Origin: Phaeodactylibacter xiamenensis | Lineage (GTDB): Bacteria > Bacteroidota > Bacteroidia > Chitinophagales > Saprospiraceae | Direction: 5' to 3' | NCBI RefSeq assembly: GCF_000759025.1 | Contig: NZ_JPOS01000083.1 | Span: 248,001-312,000, forward strand | DNA length: 64,000 bases | In this document: one piece after another, positions 8,523 through 18,390 of the stretch | Numbering within the stretch: position 1 is the first letter of the stretch | Layout: each line of letters begins with the position of its first letter | The notes under the pieces: generated by a model | Told to the model about the DNA's origin: nothing | Seen by the model: only the letters and a program-made list of their open reading frames with translations | Database searches by the model: none | Translations under genes and position numbers: made by a program

Positions 8523-10076
8523 TTATCGCTGTATCATAAGCGGAATGACGTTTTGCTCCCCTTCCGCCCGGAGGCTCAGCTGATACCAGCCTTCCGGCAA
8601 GTTGCCCAGTTGGAAGTTGGCATTGCCGCCGAAGAGCTCCAGGGTACGTTGCCAAACCGGCTGCCCAAGGGCATTAAACAGTATGGCCTCTGCCGTATTG
8701 GCTTCCGTCCAGCCGGTTTGAAGATGAATAGCCTCCCCTGACGAAGGGTTGGGGAAAAGGGAAATGCCCTTCGCAGGAAGCAGTGTATTGGAGCTATTAA
8801 CAATACCAGGGTCACAGGGCTCACCTGGATTATCGATGGGCCCGAGGCGGTAGTTGGGGTAAATAGAGTTTGAAAACTGCCGCATGCCAAAGGGCAGCTG
8901 AATAGCATTTTGCTCAAAATTGCAGTCTGTGCCCCCTTCATCCGGATTATGGATGACGTGGATCGTAGTGCAACTTGAACAGAAAACATAAATCCTACAG
9001 TCCGGCCCTAATTGCATATTTGCAAAATGGGTTGGGATGGGATCTGCATACCCATCAAAAGTATCTATGAGAATGCGGCTGGCTTCAATATCAGTTGCCC
9101 ATAGGTCGTATTGGTATAGCTCAAAATTGTAGCTGGCATATAAGTACTGCCCGCTGGGGGAAAAAGCAGCACCTGCCTGGAACCCTGGATCATCAGGGAT
9201 AGGGAAAAAATGAGGATTGCTAAATAATCCAGTTTCACGGTCGAAATCGAAGAGCCTAATGCCTTCGTTTTCATCATTGAGGATATATGCAAACTTGGAA
9301 CCATCGGGAGAAAAAACAGATTGTCCCTGGGTAAACCGAAAAATAGATGTGCCGATATTCTGCCCACTTTGCTCCACAACACCTTCATTTGTTAGCAAAA
9401 ACTTGTGGTAATAGTTCCCTTGGTTTTCAGGGCAGATTATCCACCAGTCTTGTCCATTGGCATGTTTTACCGCTGTTATTTCGCCCAAGGGTATAAGGTT
9501 ATCTGTATTGTCAACAAGTATTGAGTTTTTTTCAATAACGGCACCCATTTCTGTATTTGCTCTCGAGTCAATTGTGGTATACAGAAGTTGGATTAGGCTT
9601 GAAATATTTGAATTAGGAGCTGGTAGATAGGTCTTTTTTATGTGAAAAAGGAAATATGTACTATTATCTCCTGGTTTAGGTAAGCTAAGTGCCCCTTGAG
9701 TAGGAACCGTATAACCTGGAGAGTGTTGGCTTTCATCACAATGTAAATCGTGAACCTCACCCGGATTAATCCCATCCCCATTTTCCATAAGCTGATGCCG
9801 GGCATTATGTATTTCGCACCCATTGGTATAGAAAATCAATTCCCCTTCCGCATTGCTCATGGTAAAATTGGTGCCCCCGAAAATCATCTGTACACTGTCC
9901 GGAGCACTGATGGCAGGGGGACTGGAATTAAAGTCGAGGATAGACGCTTCCCCCCAGTCATTATTTATGATGTACTGTTCACTGAACAGCCAGGTGTAGT
10001 CGTGTTTTTGGGCGGATAGGTTGGAGGTAAATCCGGCCATACAGCAGAGTAAAGTCAAAAAAGTTCGCATGTTCAA
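8523..10076 (-). CDS. Secreted protein with beta-propeller-like repeats and type IX sorting domain
   Basis: 517 aa, signal peptide at residues 1-23 (ending LSAQ). The middle carries WD40/PQQ-like segments (SVFSPDGSKFAYILND, AAFSPSGQYLYASYN) ending GPDCRIYVFCSSC, often seen in large Bacteroidota surface proteins. The last 80 residues are a type IX secretion sorting domain (FPNPSSGEAIHLQTGW... to PLMIQR). The last 196 bases are almost identical to the end of the gene at 12050-15178. An IS element lies 12 bp upstream of the ATG and probably separates the gene from its original promoter. Confidence 0.8.
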   Translation of the reverse strand: MNMRTFLTLLCCMAGFTSNLSAQKHDYTWLFSEQYIINNDWGEASILDFNSSPPAISAPDSVQMIFGGTNFTMSNAEGELIFYTNGCEIHNARHQLMENGDGINPGEVHDLHCDESQHSPGYTVPTQGALSLPKPGDNSTYFLFHIKKTYLPAPNSNISSLIQLLYTTIDSRANTEMGAVIEKNSILVDNTDNLIPLGEITAVKHANGQDWWIICPENQGNYYHKFLLTNEGVVEQSGQNIGTSIFRFTQGQSVFSPDGSKFAYILNDENEGIRLFDFDRETGLFSNPHFFPIPDDPGFQAGAAFSPSGQYLYASYNFELYQYDLWATDIEASRILIDTFDGYADPIPTHFANMQLGPDCRIYVFCSSCTTIHVIHNPDEGGTDCNFEQNAIQLPFGMRQFSNSIYPNYRLGPIDNPGEPCDPGIVNSSNTLLPAKGISLFPNPSSGEAIHLQTGWTEANTAEAILFNALGQPVWQRTLELFGGNANFQLGNLPEGWYQLSLRAEGEQNVIPLMIQR

Positions 10077-10088
10077 AAATTAATGTGA

Positions 10089-12024
10089 GGCCGTCTTAAA
10101 AGCCCTGAAGCCCGAGGACAGGATTCACCCTGAAGTCAGACACTGGCTTCGGGATGTCTGATCTAAGCTGGCTATTTGACGGTCCTGTGAGGCCTCAGAG
10201 GGCCTGATGTTGGCTAAGCGGCCATTTTGAGTGCATTTTGGGGGTATTCTAATGCAATTTGGGCGTTATTTGGGCCTGGTTGATGAGGGCCGGGCATAGG
10301 TATCCTCTTGGCTCTCCTTAAATTGTGCCATTTGGTGAAATTATTGGCGATAGCAAGCAGCCCCATCTCGACATTTACGCCTTTAAGCCCCTGTAGCATG
10401 AACCGTCTGAAGCCCCGGTCTTGCTTGATGTGGCCAAAAACAGCTTCTACATCGATGTTGCGCTGGATCTTCTTTCGTTGCCCTTTTAGCGACTGCAGGC
10501 GCTCCTTAGCCTTTTGCCGGTACTGGCGGGCCTTGTGGCTTATCTTTATGGCCCGGTTCTGAGCTTTGGCTTTGAAGCATTGGCCACGTAAGGGGCAGCC
10601 CTCACAATTTTGGGCCTCATATATATGGATGGTTCTTATATATCCCGTTTTTGTTTTTTCTTTCGTCTGGCCCACTTGATGCATGTGCTGGCCCATAGGG
10701 CAAACAAAGTAGTCCCCCTCTTCATTATAGTGCAGCGCCTGCTGGGGGAACGCATGCTTATGCTTGCCCTTTTGCTCTTTATGGTAACCTGGGTATTTGA
10801 CATAGGCTTCTATACCTTTCTCTTCCAGATACTCGTAGTTTTGCTCGCTGCCATAGCCTGCGTCAGCACAAACATTATCCGGCAATTTCAACCCGGCATT
10901 GTCTAGTACCCCCAGGGTGTCATCCATATGGGCTACAAAACAGCTTATGTCAGAAGCCGTCTGGTGCACCGTATAGTTGACGATAAACTGCTGTTCGGTA
11001 CCGACCTGAAGATTGTAACAAGGCCGCAGTTGCCCATTGCCCAAGTGGTCGTCCTTTGTCCTCATGAAAGTAGCATCGACATCCGTCTTTGAATACGAGG
11101 AACGCCCGCCCAACAGCCGCTCTTGCTCTTCGTAACCTTCCAGCTTGGGCAGATGGTCTTTTGGCAGTTTGCCGGCCAGGCGCTTTTGCTTGGCTTGCGA
11201 CTTGGACGGCTTGGTGTCTTCACCCCCGGGCATTTCACTGTCCAAGCGGCTGTTGATACGGCTGATGGCCTCGCGGACTGCCTTGCTGTCGCTAAGTGGC
11301 TGCTCCCCTTCTGCCAGCACATCCGTCTTTGTGCCTGGCCCGCCAGGGTCAGGCGGGGGGCTGTCCTCTTGGCTGGACAGCTCATCTATGTGCGCCAGTA
11401 TCTGGGCCACCTTCTCCAAAACAGAGGCTTTGTAACGGGCTACGTTCTTAGCCCAGACAAAACTATAGCGGTTGGCCACCGATTCCATTTTCGTGCCGTC
11501 GACATAATAGTCCTTGAGCTGGACGTAGCCCTGCTCTACCAGCAACAGCAGCACCTGGGCAAATACGTCCTTGACCGTATTGCTCAAACGGTGCTTGCGG
11601 AAACTGTTGATCGTGTTGTGGCCTGGGTGCTGGTTCCCGCTTAACCACATGAAGCAGATATTCTCGTGGCAGGCTTTTTCAAGCATGCGGGAAGAATAGA
11701 CCTTTTCTACATAACCATAAACCAATATCTTTAACAACATCTTGGGGGGGTACGAACTCGTACCCCCTCCCTTGTAGGTAGACAGTACCTTGTCCAAGTC
11801 CATACCGTCTATAGCCTCGTTAATCAACCGCACTTTATGCTGTGCAGGTATCAGCTCCCCTATAGTAGGCGGAAACAACCACCCTTGATCCTGGACATAT
11901 GGCTTGAATACTACGCCACGGCCCGATGGCTTGTTACTCATCTGAAGGTGTATTATCTTTCCCTCAAGATACAAATCATTGGCTGGTATTAAAATCCTGC
12001 GCAGTAGGGGCTTTTAAGACAGCC
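10089..12024. mobile_element. IS1182-family insertion sequence
   Basis: About 1.94 kb with imperfect terminal inverted repeats: GGCCGTCTTAAAAGCCC at 10089-10105 and its partner GGCTGTCTTAAAAGCCC read on the minus strand from 12024 to 12008, one mismatch in 17. It encloses one full-length transposase. It lies between two same-strand genes for type IX-secreted proteins, 12 bp from the start codon of one and 25 bp from the stop of the other. No clear target duplication was seen. Confidence 0.85.
10214..11974 (-). CDS. IS1182-family transposase (DDE)
   Basis: 586 aa and intact. The N-terminal DUF772 region (NEAIDGMDLDKVLSTYKGG..YPPKMLLKILVYGY) is followed by a DDE domain: first Asp in DYYVDGTKMES, second in NVCADAGYGSEQNY, and the Glu in VEAVFGHIKQDRGFRRF. 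Between them is a charged insert (SSQEDSPPPDPGG...) and a Cys cluster (CPMGQHMHQ...CEGCPLRGQC), common in the family. The start could be the first Met or MSNKPSGRG 11 codons later. Probably active, since both ends and the frame are preserved. Confidence 0.93.
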   Translation of the reverse strand: MYLEGKIIHLQMSNKPSGRGVVFKPYVQDQGWLFPPTIGELIPAQHKVRLINEAIDGMDLDKVLSTYKGGGTSSYPPKMLLKILVYGYVEKVYSSRMLEKACHENICFMWLSGNQHPGHNTINSFRKHRLSNTVKDVFAQVLLLLVEQGYVQLKDYYVDGTKMESVANRYSFVWAKNVARYKASVLEKVAQILAHIDELSSQEDSPPPDPGGPGTKTDVLAEGEQPLSDSKAVREAISRINSRLDSEMPGGEDTKPSKSQAKQKRLAGKLPKDHLPKLEGYEEQERLLGGRSSYSKTDVDATFMRTKDDHLGNGQLRPCYNLQVGTEQQFIVNYTVHQTASDISCFVAHMDDTLGVLDNAGLKLPDNVCADAGYGSEQNYEYLEEKGIEAYVKYPGYHKEQKGKHKHAFPQQALHYNEEGDYFVCPMGQHMHQVGQTKEKTKTGYIRTIHIYEAQNCEGCPLRGQCFKAKAQNRAIKISHKARQYRQKAKERLQSLKGQRKKIQRNIDVEAVFGHIKQDRGFRRFMLQGLKGVNVEMGLLAIANNFTKWHNLRRAKRIPMPGPHQPGPNNAQIALEYPQNALKMAA

Positions 12025-12049
12025 CCAAAAAGTCAATAAATTTTATTTT

Positions 12050-15000
12050 CTATCGCTGTATCATAAGCGGAATAACGTTTTGCTCCCCTTCCGCCCGGAG
12101 GCTCAACTGATACCAGCCTTCCGGCAAGTTGCCCAGTTGGAAGTTGGCATTGCCGCCGAAGAGCTCCAGGGTACGTTGCCAAACCGGCTGCCCAAGGCCA
12201 TTAAACAGTATGGCTTCTGCCGTATTGGCTTCCGTCCAGCCGGTTTTAAGATTAACTTCTTCTCCGGATGTTGGGTTAGGGTATACCAAAGCATTACCTG
12301 TAGGTGTTGGGGCAGCTAAAGCAGGTGGAGGGCTACATAACAGAGCATCATCAAATTGGATGTCAGGGTTGATAGCAGCATACATACTTCTGGCAAGGCT
12401 GGTCGCGTCACCACCCTTGGCGATACACATATTAGCTATTCTAAGGAGTAAGGTTGACTCTTCTTTTGACATTTCATTGCCCTCTATCAAGCGGCTTACA
12501 AATAGATTCAACATAAACTTCCAGTCGCTCTCCATAGAATTAGAGGTAGAAATACTATTCAAAAGCGAGTGTGCACTTGCTAACGACAAGACTCTTTTTT
12601 CCTCAATTATTAGCCCTAAAGAGTCTACTGTTGTCTTTAGTGTTCTGATGGTATCTAATTGGTTGACTTTTAGTTGCACCGCATTTAGACTATCAGTACT
12701 GTTGCTGGCCTCCAACAATAATTGGTTGGTTTGTGAAAGAGAAGACATGGTTTCTTGTCTTTCTGTATTTAAGTCCTGAATCACGCTATCCAGGACAGCG
12801 TCTGGGCGAAGTGTCTCTTCAATTTTCTTCTCTGCCAAATAAAAGGCACCTATATTGGAAGTTTCAGCTGTTTGAACGAAACTGTATTCTGGTGTGCCAT
12901 AGGTCAAAGGGACATTGAAATCCTTGATCCTGGCATACAGATGCCGCTGTGCCCTCCATAGTTGTTCACTTGGGTACAGGTCAAAATCTATGGTCCCATT
13001 CGCTACAAATTGGTCGGTGGAGTCAATTTCCAGCATCTTCTCCGTAATGGCACCAATTCCGTCCGGGCATTGTCCCGATGTAGGGCAAGTAATGGTGGCA
13101 GCTGGATCAGCAACTGTTGAAAACCACTGGCCGGTATTCACCTGAGTTGGTAAAAAGAAAGAATTCTCAAAACCATCTGTAATGAATTCAGAATCAATTA
13201 TCACAGCCGGATCTGAACTTTCATGAAACGCCTGCCAGCCTCCTGATGGAGCAGGTTCCAACCACAAGTTTCCGTTATGAACCTGATCACCAATGGCATC
13301 GCTAACCAATAGCCCAACCTGATGCTCATTAAACGTATTAGCAATAAGATCGGTATTGGCATCAGAAAACATGATTTTCAATCCGGTATCCGTTTGGTCC
13401 ATGTCGTTACATATAAAAGTAGAAGAGGCATCACTGTTGATTTCAATGCCAAACTCCGTATCATTTACAGTGCCCACTTCTAACTCTGCAATTTCATTAC
13501 AGCCAATAAACCCACGAGACGTATTCACCTTCATACCGTAGCCCGTAGAGGAAGAAAAGTTGCTTCCATCAGAAAGAATACTATTGTTGCGGATAGAAAT
13601 AAACCTGCCATTTTGTAGAGTAATGCCTTTTGAGAGCTCTGCACTAATAGAAGAGAAAAGGTTATTTTCTAATCGATAAGCTCCAAGGACTACCCCAAAT
13701 GGATTTTCATTTGCAATTATACCTCTAGCTTCGGGAGGAAAGATAAACGAGGTGAATTGCTGAGGAGAGAACGAGAAATCGTTATTACCTACTAAAACTA
13801 ATGCAGGAGTGTTTTGAGATAGCGATACACCCGTCATAAACTGACGCTGATCTCCAGATAGGCTGTTGTTTCGGATAACGATTCGGTTAGACTGCTCGAC
13901 GTTAAAGCCAATACGGTTATTCTCCATATTGTTTTCTTGAGCAAAGACTACTGACTTTTGCCCCTTTATTCCAATGTCGCAATTCTCAAAGGTGGTTGTA
14001 CCATTTTTGCCAAACCCTCGTTGAAAAAGTAAATCATATGGAGAAGCGGAGTTTGTGAAAATTCCAAGCCCATCAGGCATGTTTAAGAAACGAGAATTTT
14101 CGACTGAAGCACTTGAGTTAATTAGTACAATTCCATTCTCAAGTTCACTGTAAGTATTCCAAGCAGCTACACCGGGAGCTTGGGCACCAGATAAATCAAC
14201 TGCACTCATATCATGGGCCTCAACCCCTGCATATCCCATACTATACTGTGAGCTTTTCAATTCTGGTGCAGTAAAGTTGTTGCCAAAAAAACTGGAAAGC
14301 TCGGCTTCTGGTCCGGTGCTTGACGTAGGGAAGTATAGGCCTACACGGTTGTTGATGAAGTCATTATACCTAAGTGAAACTACACTGCCGCCATTGGCCG
14401 TGATTCCTCTCAGGGCATCTTCTATTATGGATTCAGAAAGAACAAGAGAGCTTCCTGATTCTAGTTCTATGGTTTCCCAAAGTTCACTACACCCAAAAAA
14501 GGTTGCATCCTCTGCCTTCAAGGTGTTTCCTGACTCAACAAGTATTTTTGCGTTTGGTCCGAGTCCAATATCAATTCCTGTGGGTAGGGATTGATTTTGG
14601 TCGATAACGAGTGTTCCATTTACTTGAAGCTGTATCCCTCCAATTTGAGGAGTAAATGTTAAGGTTGAAACATCAACAGAAGTGCCTGAGGCGATGGTAG
14701 TTTCTGGGTAATCCGGATCAAAGAAGCTATCAGAATCGACGGAAGCGCAACCCGAGGCTGATACTGTTGCAGAAAACCTGGCAAGCCCAACCCCTCCTAC
14801 TAAGTCATTTACCTTAACCCTCATGTAAAAAAAAGATACTTCAGTGTCTAGATAAGATGGCAGATCAGTTGTAAGTATCCATAAGTTTTCACCGAATGAG
14901 TTGGTTCCATTAGCAGAAAACCCCATATTATCCACCACTTCAAATTCCTCCTCTAAGGCAATCTCAATAGTGACGCCTAAGAGAGGGTCTTCGTTGCTAC

Positions 15001-15178
15001 CTCTAACTTGAATCTCCAATAATAGTTCTGAGCAATCAATAAGAGTAGAGTTGCCTAGATGTTTTATGCCAACTTCAAATGGGCATTGTTCAATTCTACC
15101 TGCGTAAGAAATACCAGGCAAACAGAGAGCTAAGGCTAAAAGGATTATTGTCCTTTTAGTAGAAATAATTAATTCCAT
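12050..15178 (-). CDS. Secreted parallel beta-helix protein with type IX sorting domain
   Basis: 1042 aa with a signal peptide ending SYA. Residues about 200-640 consist of PbH1-like turns (NNRVGLYFP, NMENNRIGFNVEQSNRIVIRNNSLSG, FISIRNNSILSDGSN), indicating a right-handed parallel beta-helix as in surface adhesins and polysaccharide-binding or -cleaving proteins. No catalytic motif was recognised. A helical segment follows (residues 740-930), then a type IX sorting domain ending PLMIQR. The coding sequence is visibly AT-richer than neighbouring core genes except for its 3' 200 bases, which closely match the gene at 8523. Ligand unknown. Confidence 0.8.
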   Translation of the reverse strand: MELIISTKRTIILLALALCLPGISYAGRIEQCPFEVGIKHLGNSTLIDCSELLLEIQVRGSNEDPLLGVTIEIALEEEFEVVDNMGFSANGTNSFGENLWILTTDLPSYLDTEVSFFYMRVKVNDLVGGVGLARFSATVSASGCASVDSDSFFDPDYPETTIASGTSVDVSTLTFTPQIGGIQLQVNGTLVIDQNQSLPTGIDIGLGPNAKILVESGNTLKAEDATFFGCSELWETIELESGSSLVLSESIIEDALRGITANGGSVVSLRYNDFINNRVGLYFPTSSTGPEAELSSFFGNNFTAPELKSSQYSMGYAGVEAHDMSAVDLSGAQAPGVAAWNTYSELENGIVLINSSASVENSRFLNMPDGLGIFTNSASPYDLLFQRGFGKNGTTTFENCDIGIKGQKSVVFAQENNMENNRIGFNVEQSNRIVIRNNSLSGDQRQFMTGVSLSQNTPALVLVGNNDFSFSPQQFTSFIFPPEARGIIANENPFGVVLGAYRLENNLFSSISAELSKGITLQNGRFISIRNNSILSDGSNFSSSTGYGMKVNTSRGFIGCNEIAELEVGTVNDTEFGIEINSDASSTFICNDMDQTDTGLKIMFSDANTDLIANTFNEHQVGLLVSDAIGDQVHNGNLWLEPAPSGGWQAFHESSDPAVIIDSEFITDGFENSFFLPTQVNTGQWFSTVADPAATITCPTSGQCPDGIGAITEKMLEIDSTDQFVANGTIDFDLYPSEQLWRAQRHLYARIKDFNVPLTYGTPEYSFVQTAETSNIGAFYLAEKKIEETLRPDAVLDSVIQDLNTERQETMSSLSQTNQLLLEASNSTDSLNAVQLKVNQLDTIRTLKTTVDSLGLIIEEKRVLSLASAHSLLNSISTSNSMESDWKFMLNLFVSRLIEGNEMSKEESTLLLRIANMCIAKGGDATSLARSMYAAINPDIQFDDALLCSPPPALAAPTPTGNALVYPNPTSGEEVNLKTGWTEANTAEAILFNGLGQPVWQRTLELFGGNANFQLGNLPEGWYQLSLRAEGEQNVIPLMIQR

Positions 15179-15737
15179 AATAAATAGGTATTTAGAGAAC
15201 GTTTAAAATTTAGATTTAAGGCAAAACAAAAGCATTTTGCCATTCTTGTCATTGGCAACTCAGGGCACTAAGCTCAGCTTTCCTAATTAAAAGGAACTAC
15301 GTATTAGTGACCGGTTCCCGGACAAAATTATCAGGATATCAAAAGTGAGTCAACCAAGGGTTTAGCCAACCTGACTGAAGCCTAATAAGTCCCAATAAAT
15401 ACTCTTCATACAATTTTATTAAGCGCCAGCGCGTGCATTTATTAGAAAGAAAAAAGAACAACAAAGCCAGGCAATAAAACTTATCGATCTGACCCTATTC
15501 TGAAATTTTGTATCGCAATGCTTATTCAATTAGATGCAAGATACCCCCCCCGCGATATTTCCAAATATCTCTAAAGGTTTTTTGAAAAAACATTGTATAA
15601 AGGCAATCTAAATTGCACTTAAGAAGCAATTCCACTACTGATTGATCCAATCCACCACTCATTTCCATTTTCATTCCTATCTTTAGGCACAATCCCCAAG
15701 CCAAGCGCTAATCAAATTGTGTAACCATTAAAGACGT
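15179..15737. other. 559-bp intergenic region between divergent genes
   Basis: AT-rich non-coding stretch upstream of the beta-helix gene (minus) and the metalloprotease gene (plus). No convincing ORF, RNA gene or repeat was seen. There is a run of eight C at about 15543-15550 and a weak -7-like TATCTTTA at 15678-15685, 52 bp before the metalloprotease ATG, without a clear -33 partner. Confidence 0.5.
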
Positions 15738-18272
15738 ATGAAGCAATTAAACATTCTCGCTTTTAGCCTGATGCTGCTTTTTTTCCTCAATGCCTGCGCG
15801 ACTTCGCAAAAAACATCAGAAGCTTCGGCTGAAGCCACTGCCAGCACCGAAAGCAAGGAAGAGGACAAGAAAAAAGACAAAGACAAGGACAAAGGCTACG
15901 ACGACATTATCACGGACGAAGCCATCACGGATGAGGGGCTTTTCACCACGCACAAAGTGGAAGACAAGTACTACTTTGAAATCCCGACGGAGCTGCTCAG
16001 CAAGGAAATTCTGGTGGTCAGCCGGATTTCCGGGCATGTGAAAGGGCTCAATTTTGGCGGGGCAGGCATGAAGTCCCGCCCGCAGCAGGTCATCCGCTGG
16101 GAGCAGCAGGACGATCACATCCTGTTGCGCTCGGTTTCCTACAACAGCGTGGCCAGTTTTGAAGACCCGATCTACGAGTCGGTGAAGAACAACAACTTTG
16201 AGCCCATTATCGAACGCTTCAAAATTGAAACGTACAACCCGGATTCCACGGCAGTGGTCCTGGAGGTTGGGAAGTTCTTTGTAGAAGATGTGCCTATGCT
16301 GGGCCCACTTTCAGACAGTCAGCGGAAAAACTTTGGCATTAAAGGGCTGGATGGCGGCCGCAGCTTTATCAAACATATGAAAGCCTACCCGTCCAATGTA
16401 GAGGTGCGCCATGTACTGACCTTCAAAGGCAGTGACCTGCCAGACAATCAGCTGACCGGCACGCTTTCCATTGAAATGAACCAGTCCTTTATCGAACTAC
16501 CCGAAGAGCCCTGGCAGCCCCGCTACTACGATGACCGGGTGAGCTATTTCAGCCTGAGCCAGATTGACTACAGCGCCGATGAGCAGAAGGCAGCCAGAAA
16601 GCGGTACATCACTCGTTGGCGGCTCGACCCTTCCGATATGGAAGCCTACAAGCGGGGCGAACTGGTGGAGCCTAAAAAGCCCATCGTTTACTACATCGAT
16701 CCAGCCACACCGGAAAAATGGCGCCCCTACCTCAAGCAGGGCGTGGAAGACTGGCAGAGCGCTTTTGAAGCCGCTGGTTTTAAGGATGCCATCATTGCCA
16801 AAGACCCACCGAGCAAGGAGGAAGACCCGGAATGGAGCCCGGAGGATGTCCGCTATTCGGTTATCCGTTACGTTTCTACGGAGATTCAGAATGCTATGGG
16901 CCCGCACGTGCATGACCCGCGCACTGGCGAAATCCTGGAAAGCGATATCATCTGGTACCACAATGTGATGAACCTCCTCCGCAACTGGTTTCTCATCCAA
17001 ACGGCTGCCGTTAACCCGGCTGCCCGCAGCGTGAAATTTGAAGATGAGTTAATGGGCGAGCTGATCCGCTTTGTGGCGGCGCACGAGGTTGGGCATACTC
17101 TGGGACTGCCCCACAATATGGGCTCAAGCGTAGCCTACCCGGTAGACTCTCTGCGCAAAGCCGGTTTTGTGCAGCGCATGGGCGTGGCACCATCTATTAT
17201 GGATTACGCCCGTTTCAACTATGTGGCCCAGCCCGAAGATGAAGGTGCAGGCCTTTTCCCGACGATTGGCCCTTACGACACCTGGTCGATCATTTATGGC
17301 TACAAGCTCATTCCGGATAGCGACAGTGCCGAAGGCGAACGCGCTACGCTGAATGAGTGGATCAAAGAGCGGGCAGACGACCCGGTTTACCGTTTCGGTC
17401 AGCAACAGTGGCGCGTAGTGGACCCCAGTGCGCAGACGGAAGACCTCAGTGGTGAGCCGGTCAAAGCAAGCGACCTGGGCATCAAAAATCTGCAGCGGAT
17501 ACTGCCCCAACTCATCGACTGGACCAAGCGCGAAGGAGAAGACTACGATGACCTGGAAGAGCTGTACAAGCAGGTCGCCGGGCAATTCCGCCGCTACGTG
17601 GGCCATGTAGGCAATAACGTAGGCGGTGTTTACGAATACGACAAAACCTACGATCAGGAAGGCCCCGTGTACACCCACGTACCGAAGGACCGTCAGAAAG
17701 CCGCTGTGGATTTCCTCGACCGGCAACTGTTCACTACTCCATCCTGGATGATCGATAAGGACATTATCTCCCGGGTAGGCGCTACGGTGATTGTGGACCT
17801 TATCCGGGGCTTACAGTCTTATGGCATCAACCTCCTGTTCGGCAGCAAGCGCCTGAACCGGATGATGGAGAGCGAAGCGCTCAATGGTACGGACGCTTAC
17901 ACCATGGGGAGCCTTTTCAAAGATACCCGCGATGCCATCTTCCGGGAAGTCCGGCAGGGCGATGCCGTAGGCCCTTACCGCCGCAACCTGCAGCGCCTCT
18001 ACGTTGACCAAATGGGCGAATTGCTCATGGAGTCCGGCGAGGACGCCGACTACAGTGACCAAAAAGCGATGGCTCGTGCCAGCTTGTCCAGGATTGAAAA
18101 ACTGCTGGAAGCTCAGGGCGGTAAGGCCAAAGATGCAGCCACCACCGCTCACTATGAAGACCTGCTGGCCCGTATCGACCTGATACAGGAAGGCAAAATG
18201 CCCGCTGGCAAAAGTGGCCGTTCAAGCAGCCTGCAGGAAAGCGATTTCCACTTCAACTGCTGGCATGATTAG
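15738..18272 (+). CDS. Zinc-dependent metalloprotease lipoprotein (DUF5117/DUF4953 family)
   Basis: 844 aa with a lipoprotein signal (FFLNAC, Cys20) and a charged linker. The DUF5117-like region spans about 95-300. The catalytic motif HEVGHTLGLPHN lies near residues 449-460 (three His plus Glu) and is followed by a Met-turn segment SIMDYARFNY, as in metzincin-like enzymes. The C-terminal DUF4953-type region runs to the end. Extracytoplasmic and probably outer-membrane anchored. Substrate unknown. Full length for the family, single gene, strong terminator behind it. Confidence 0.92.
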   Translation: MKQLNILAFSLMLLFFLNACATSQKTSEASAEATASTESKEEDKKKDKDKDKGYDDIITDEAITDEGLFTTHKVEDKYYFEIPTELLSKEILVVSRISGHVKGLNFGGAGMKSRPQQVIRWEQQDDHILLRSVSYNSVASFEDPIYESVKNNNFEPIIERFKIETYNPDSTAVVLEVGKFFVEDVPMLGPLSDSQRKNFGIKGLDGGRSFIKHMKAYPSNVEVRHVLTFKGSDLPDNQLTGTLSIEMNQSFIELPEEPWQPRYYDDRVSYFSLSQIDYSADEQKAARKRYITRWRLDPSDMEAYKRGELVEPKKPIVYYIDPATPEKWRPYLKQGVEDWQSAFEAAGFKDAIIAKDPPSKEEDPEWSPEDVRYSVIRYVSTEIQNAMGPHVHDPRTGEILESDIIWYHNVMNLLRNWFLIQTAAVNPAARSVKFEDELMGELIRFVAAHEVGHTLGLPHNMGSSVAYPVDSLRKAGFVQRMGVAPSIMDYARFNYVAQPEDEGAGLFPTIGPYDTWSIIYGYKLIPDSDSAEGERATLNEWIKERADDPVYRFGQQQWRVVDPSAQTEDLSGEPVKASDLGIKNLQRILPQLIDWTKREGEDYDDLEELYKQVAGQFRRYVGHVGNNVGGVYEYDKTYDQEGPVYTHVPKDRQKAAVDFLDRQLFTTPSWMIDKDIISRVGATVIVDLIRGLQSYGINLLFGSKRLNRMMESEALNGTDAYTMGSLFKDTRDAIFREVRQGDAVGPYRRNLQRLYVDQMGELLMESGEDADYSDQKAMARASLSRIEKLLEAQGGKAKDAATTAHYEDLLARIDLIQEGKMPAGKSGRSSSLQESDFHFNCWHD

Positions 18273-18306
18273 CATTGAATGCTGACGCCTTGACGAAAAT
18301 CAACCA

Positions 18307-18346
18307 CCGCCCCTTTCCGAAAACTCCGGAAAGGGGCGGTTTCTTT
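18307..18346 (+). terminator. Terminator after the metalloprotease gene
   Basis: GC-rich stem CCGCCCCTTTCC / GGAAAGGGGCGG with a short A-rich loop and a following TTTCTTT. Confidence 0.85.
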
Positions 18347-18390
18347 GCAGGAAGGTGTTATTTTTGGCGCACAACAATACCACATCAGTT

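Noticed and set aside
10077-12049. Target-site duplication of the IS element
   Set aside because: Flanks share only AT-rich similarity; no exact short direct repeat next to both terminal repeats.
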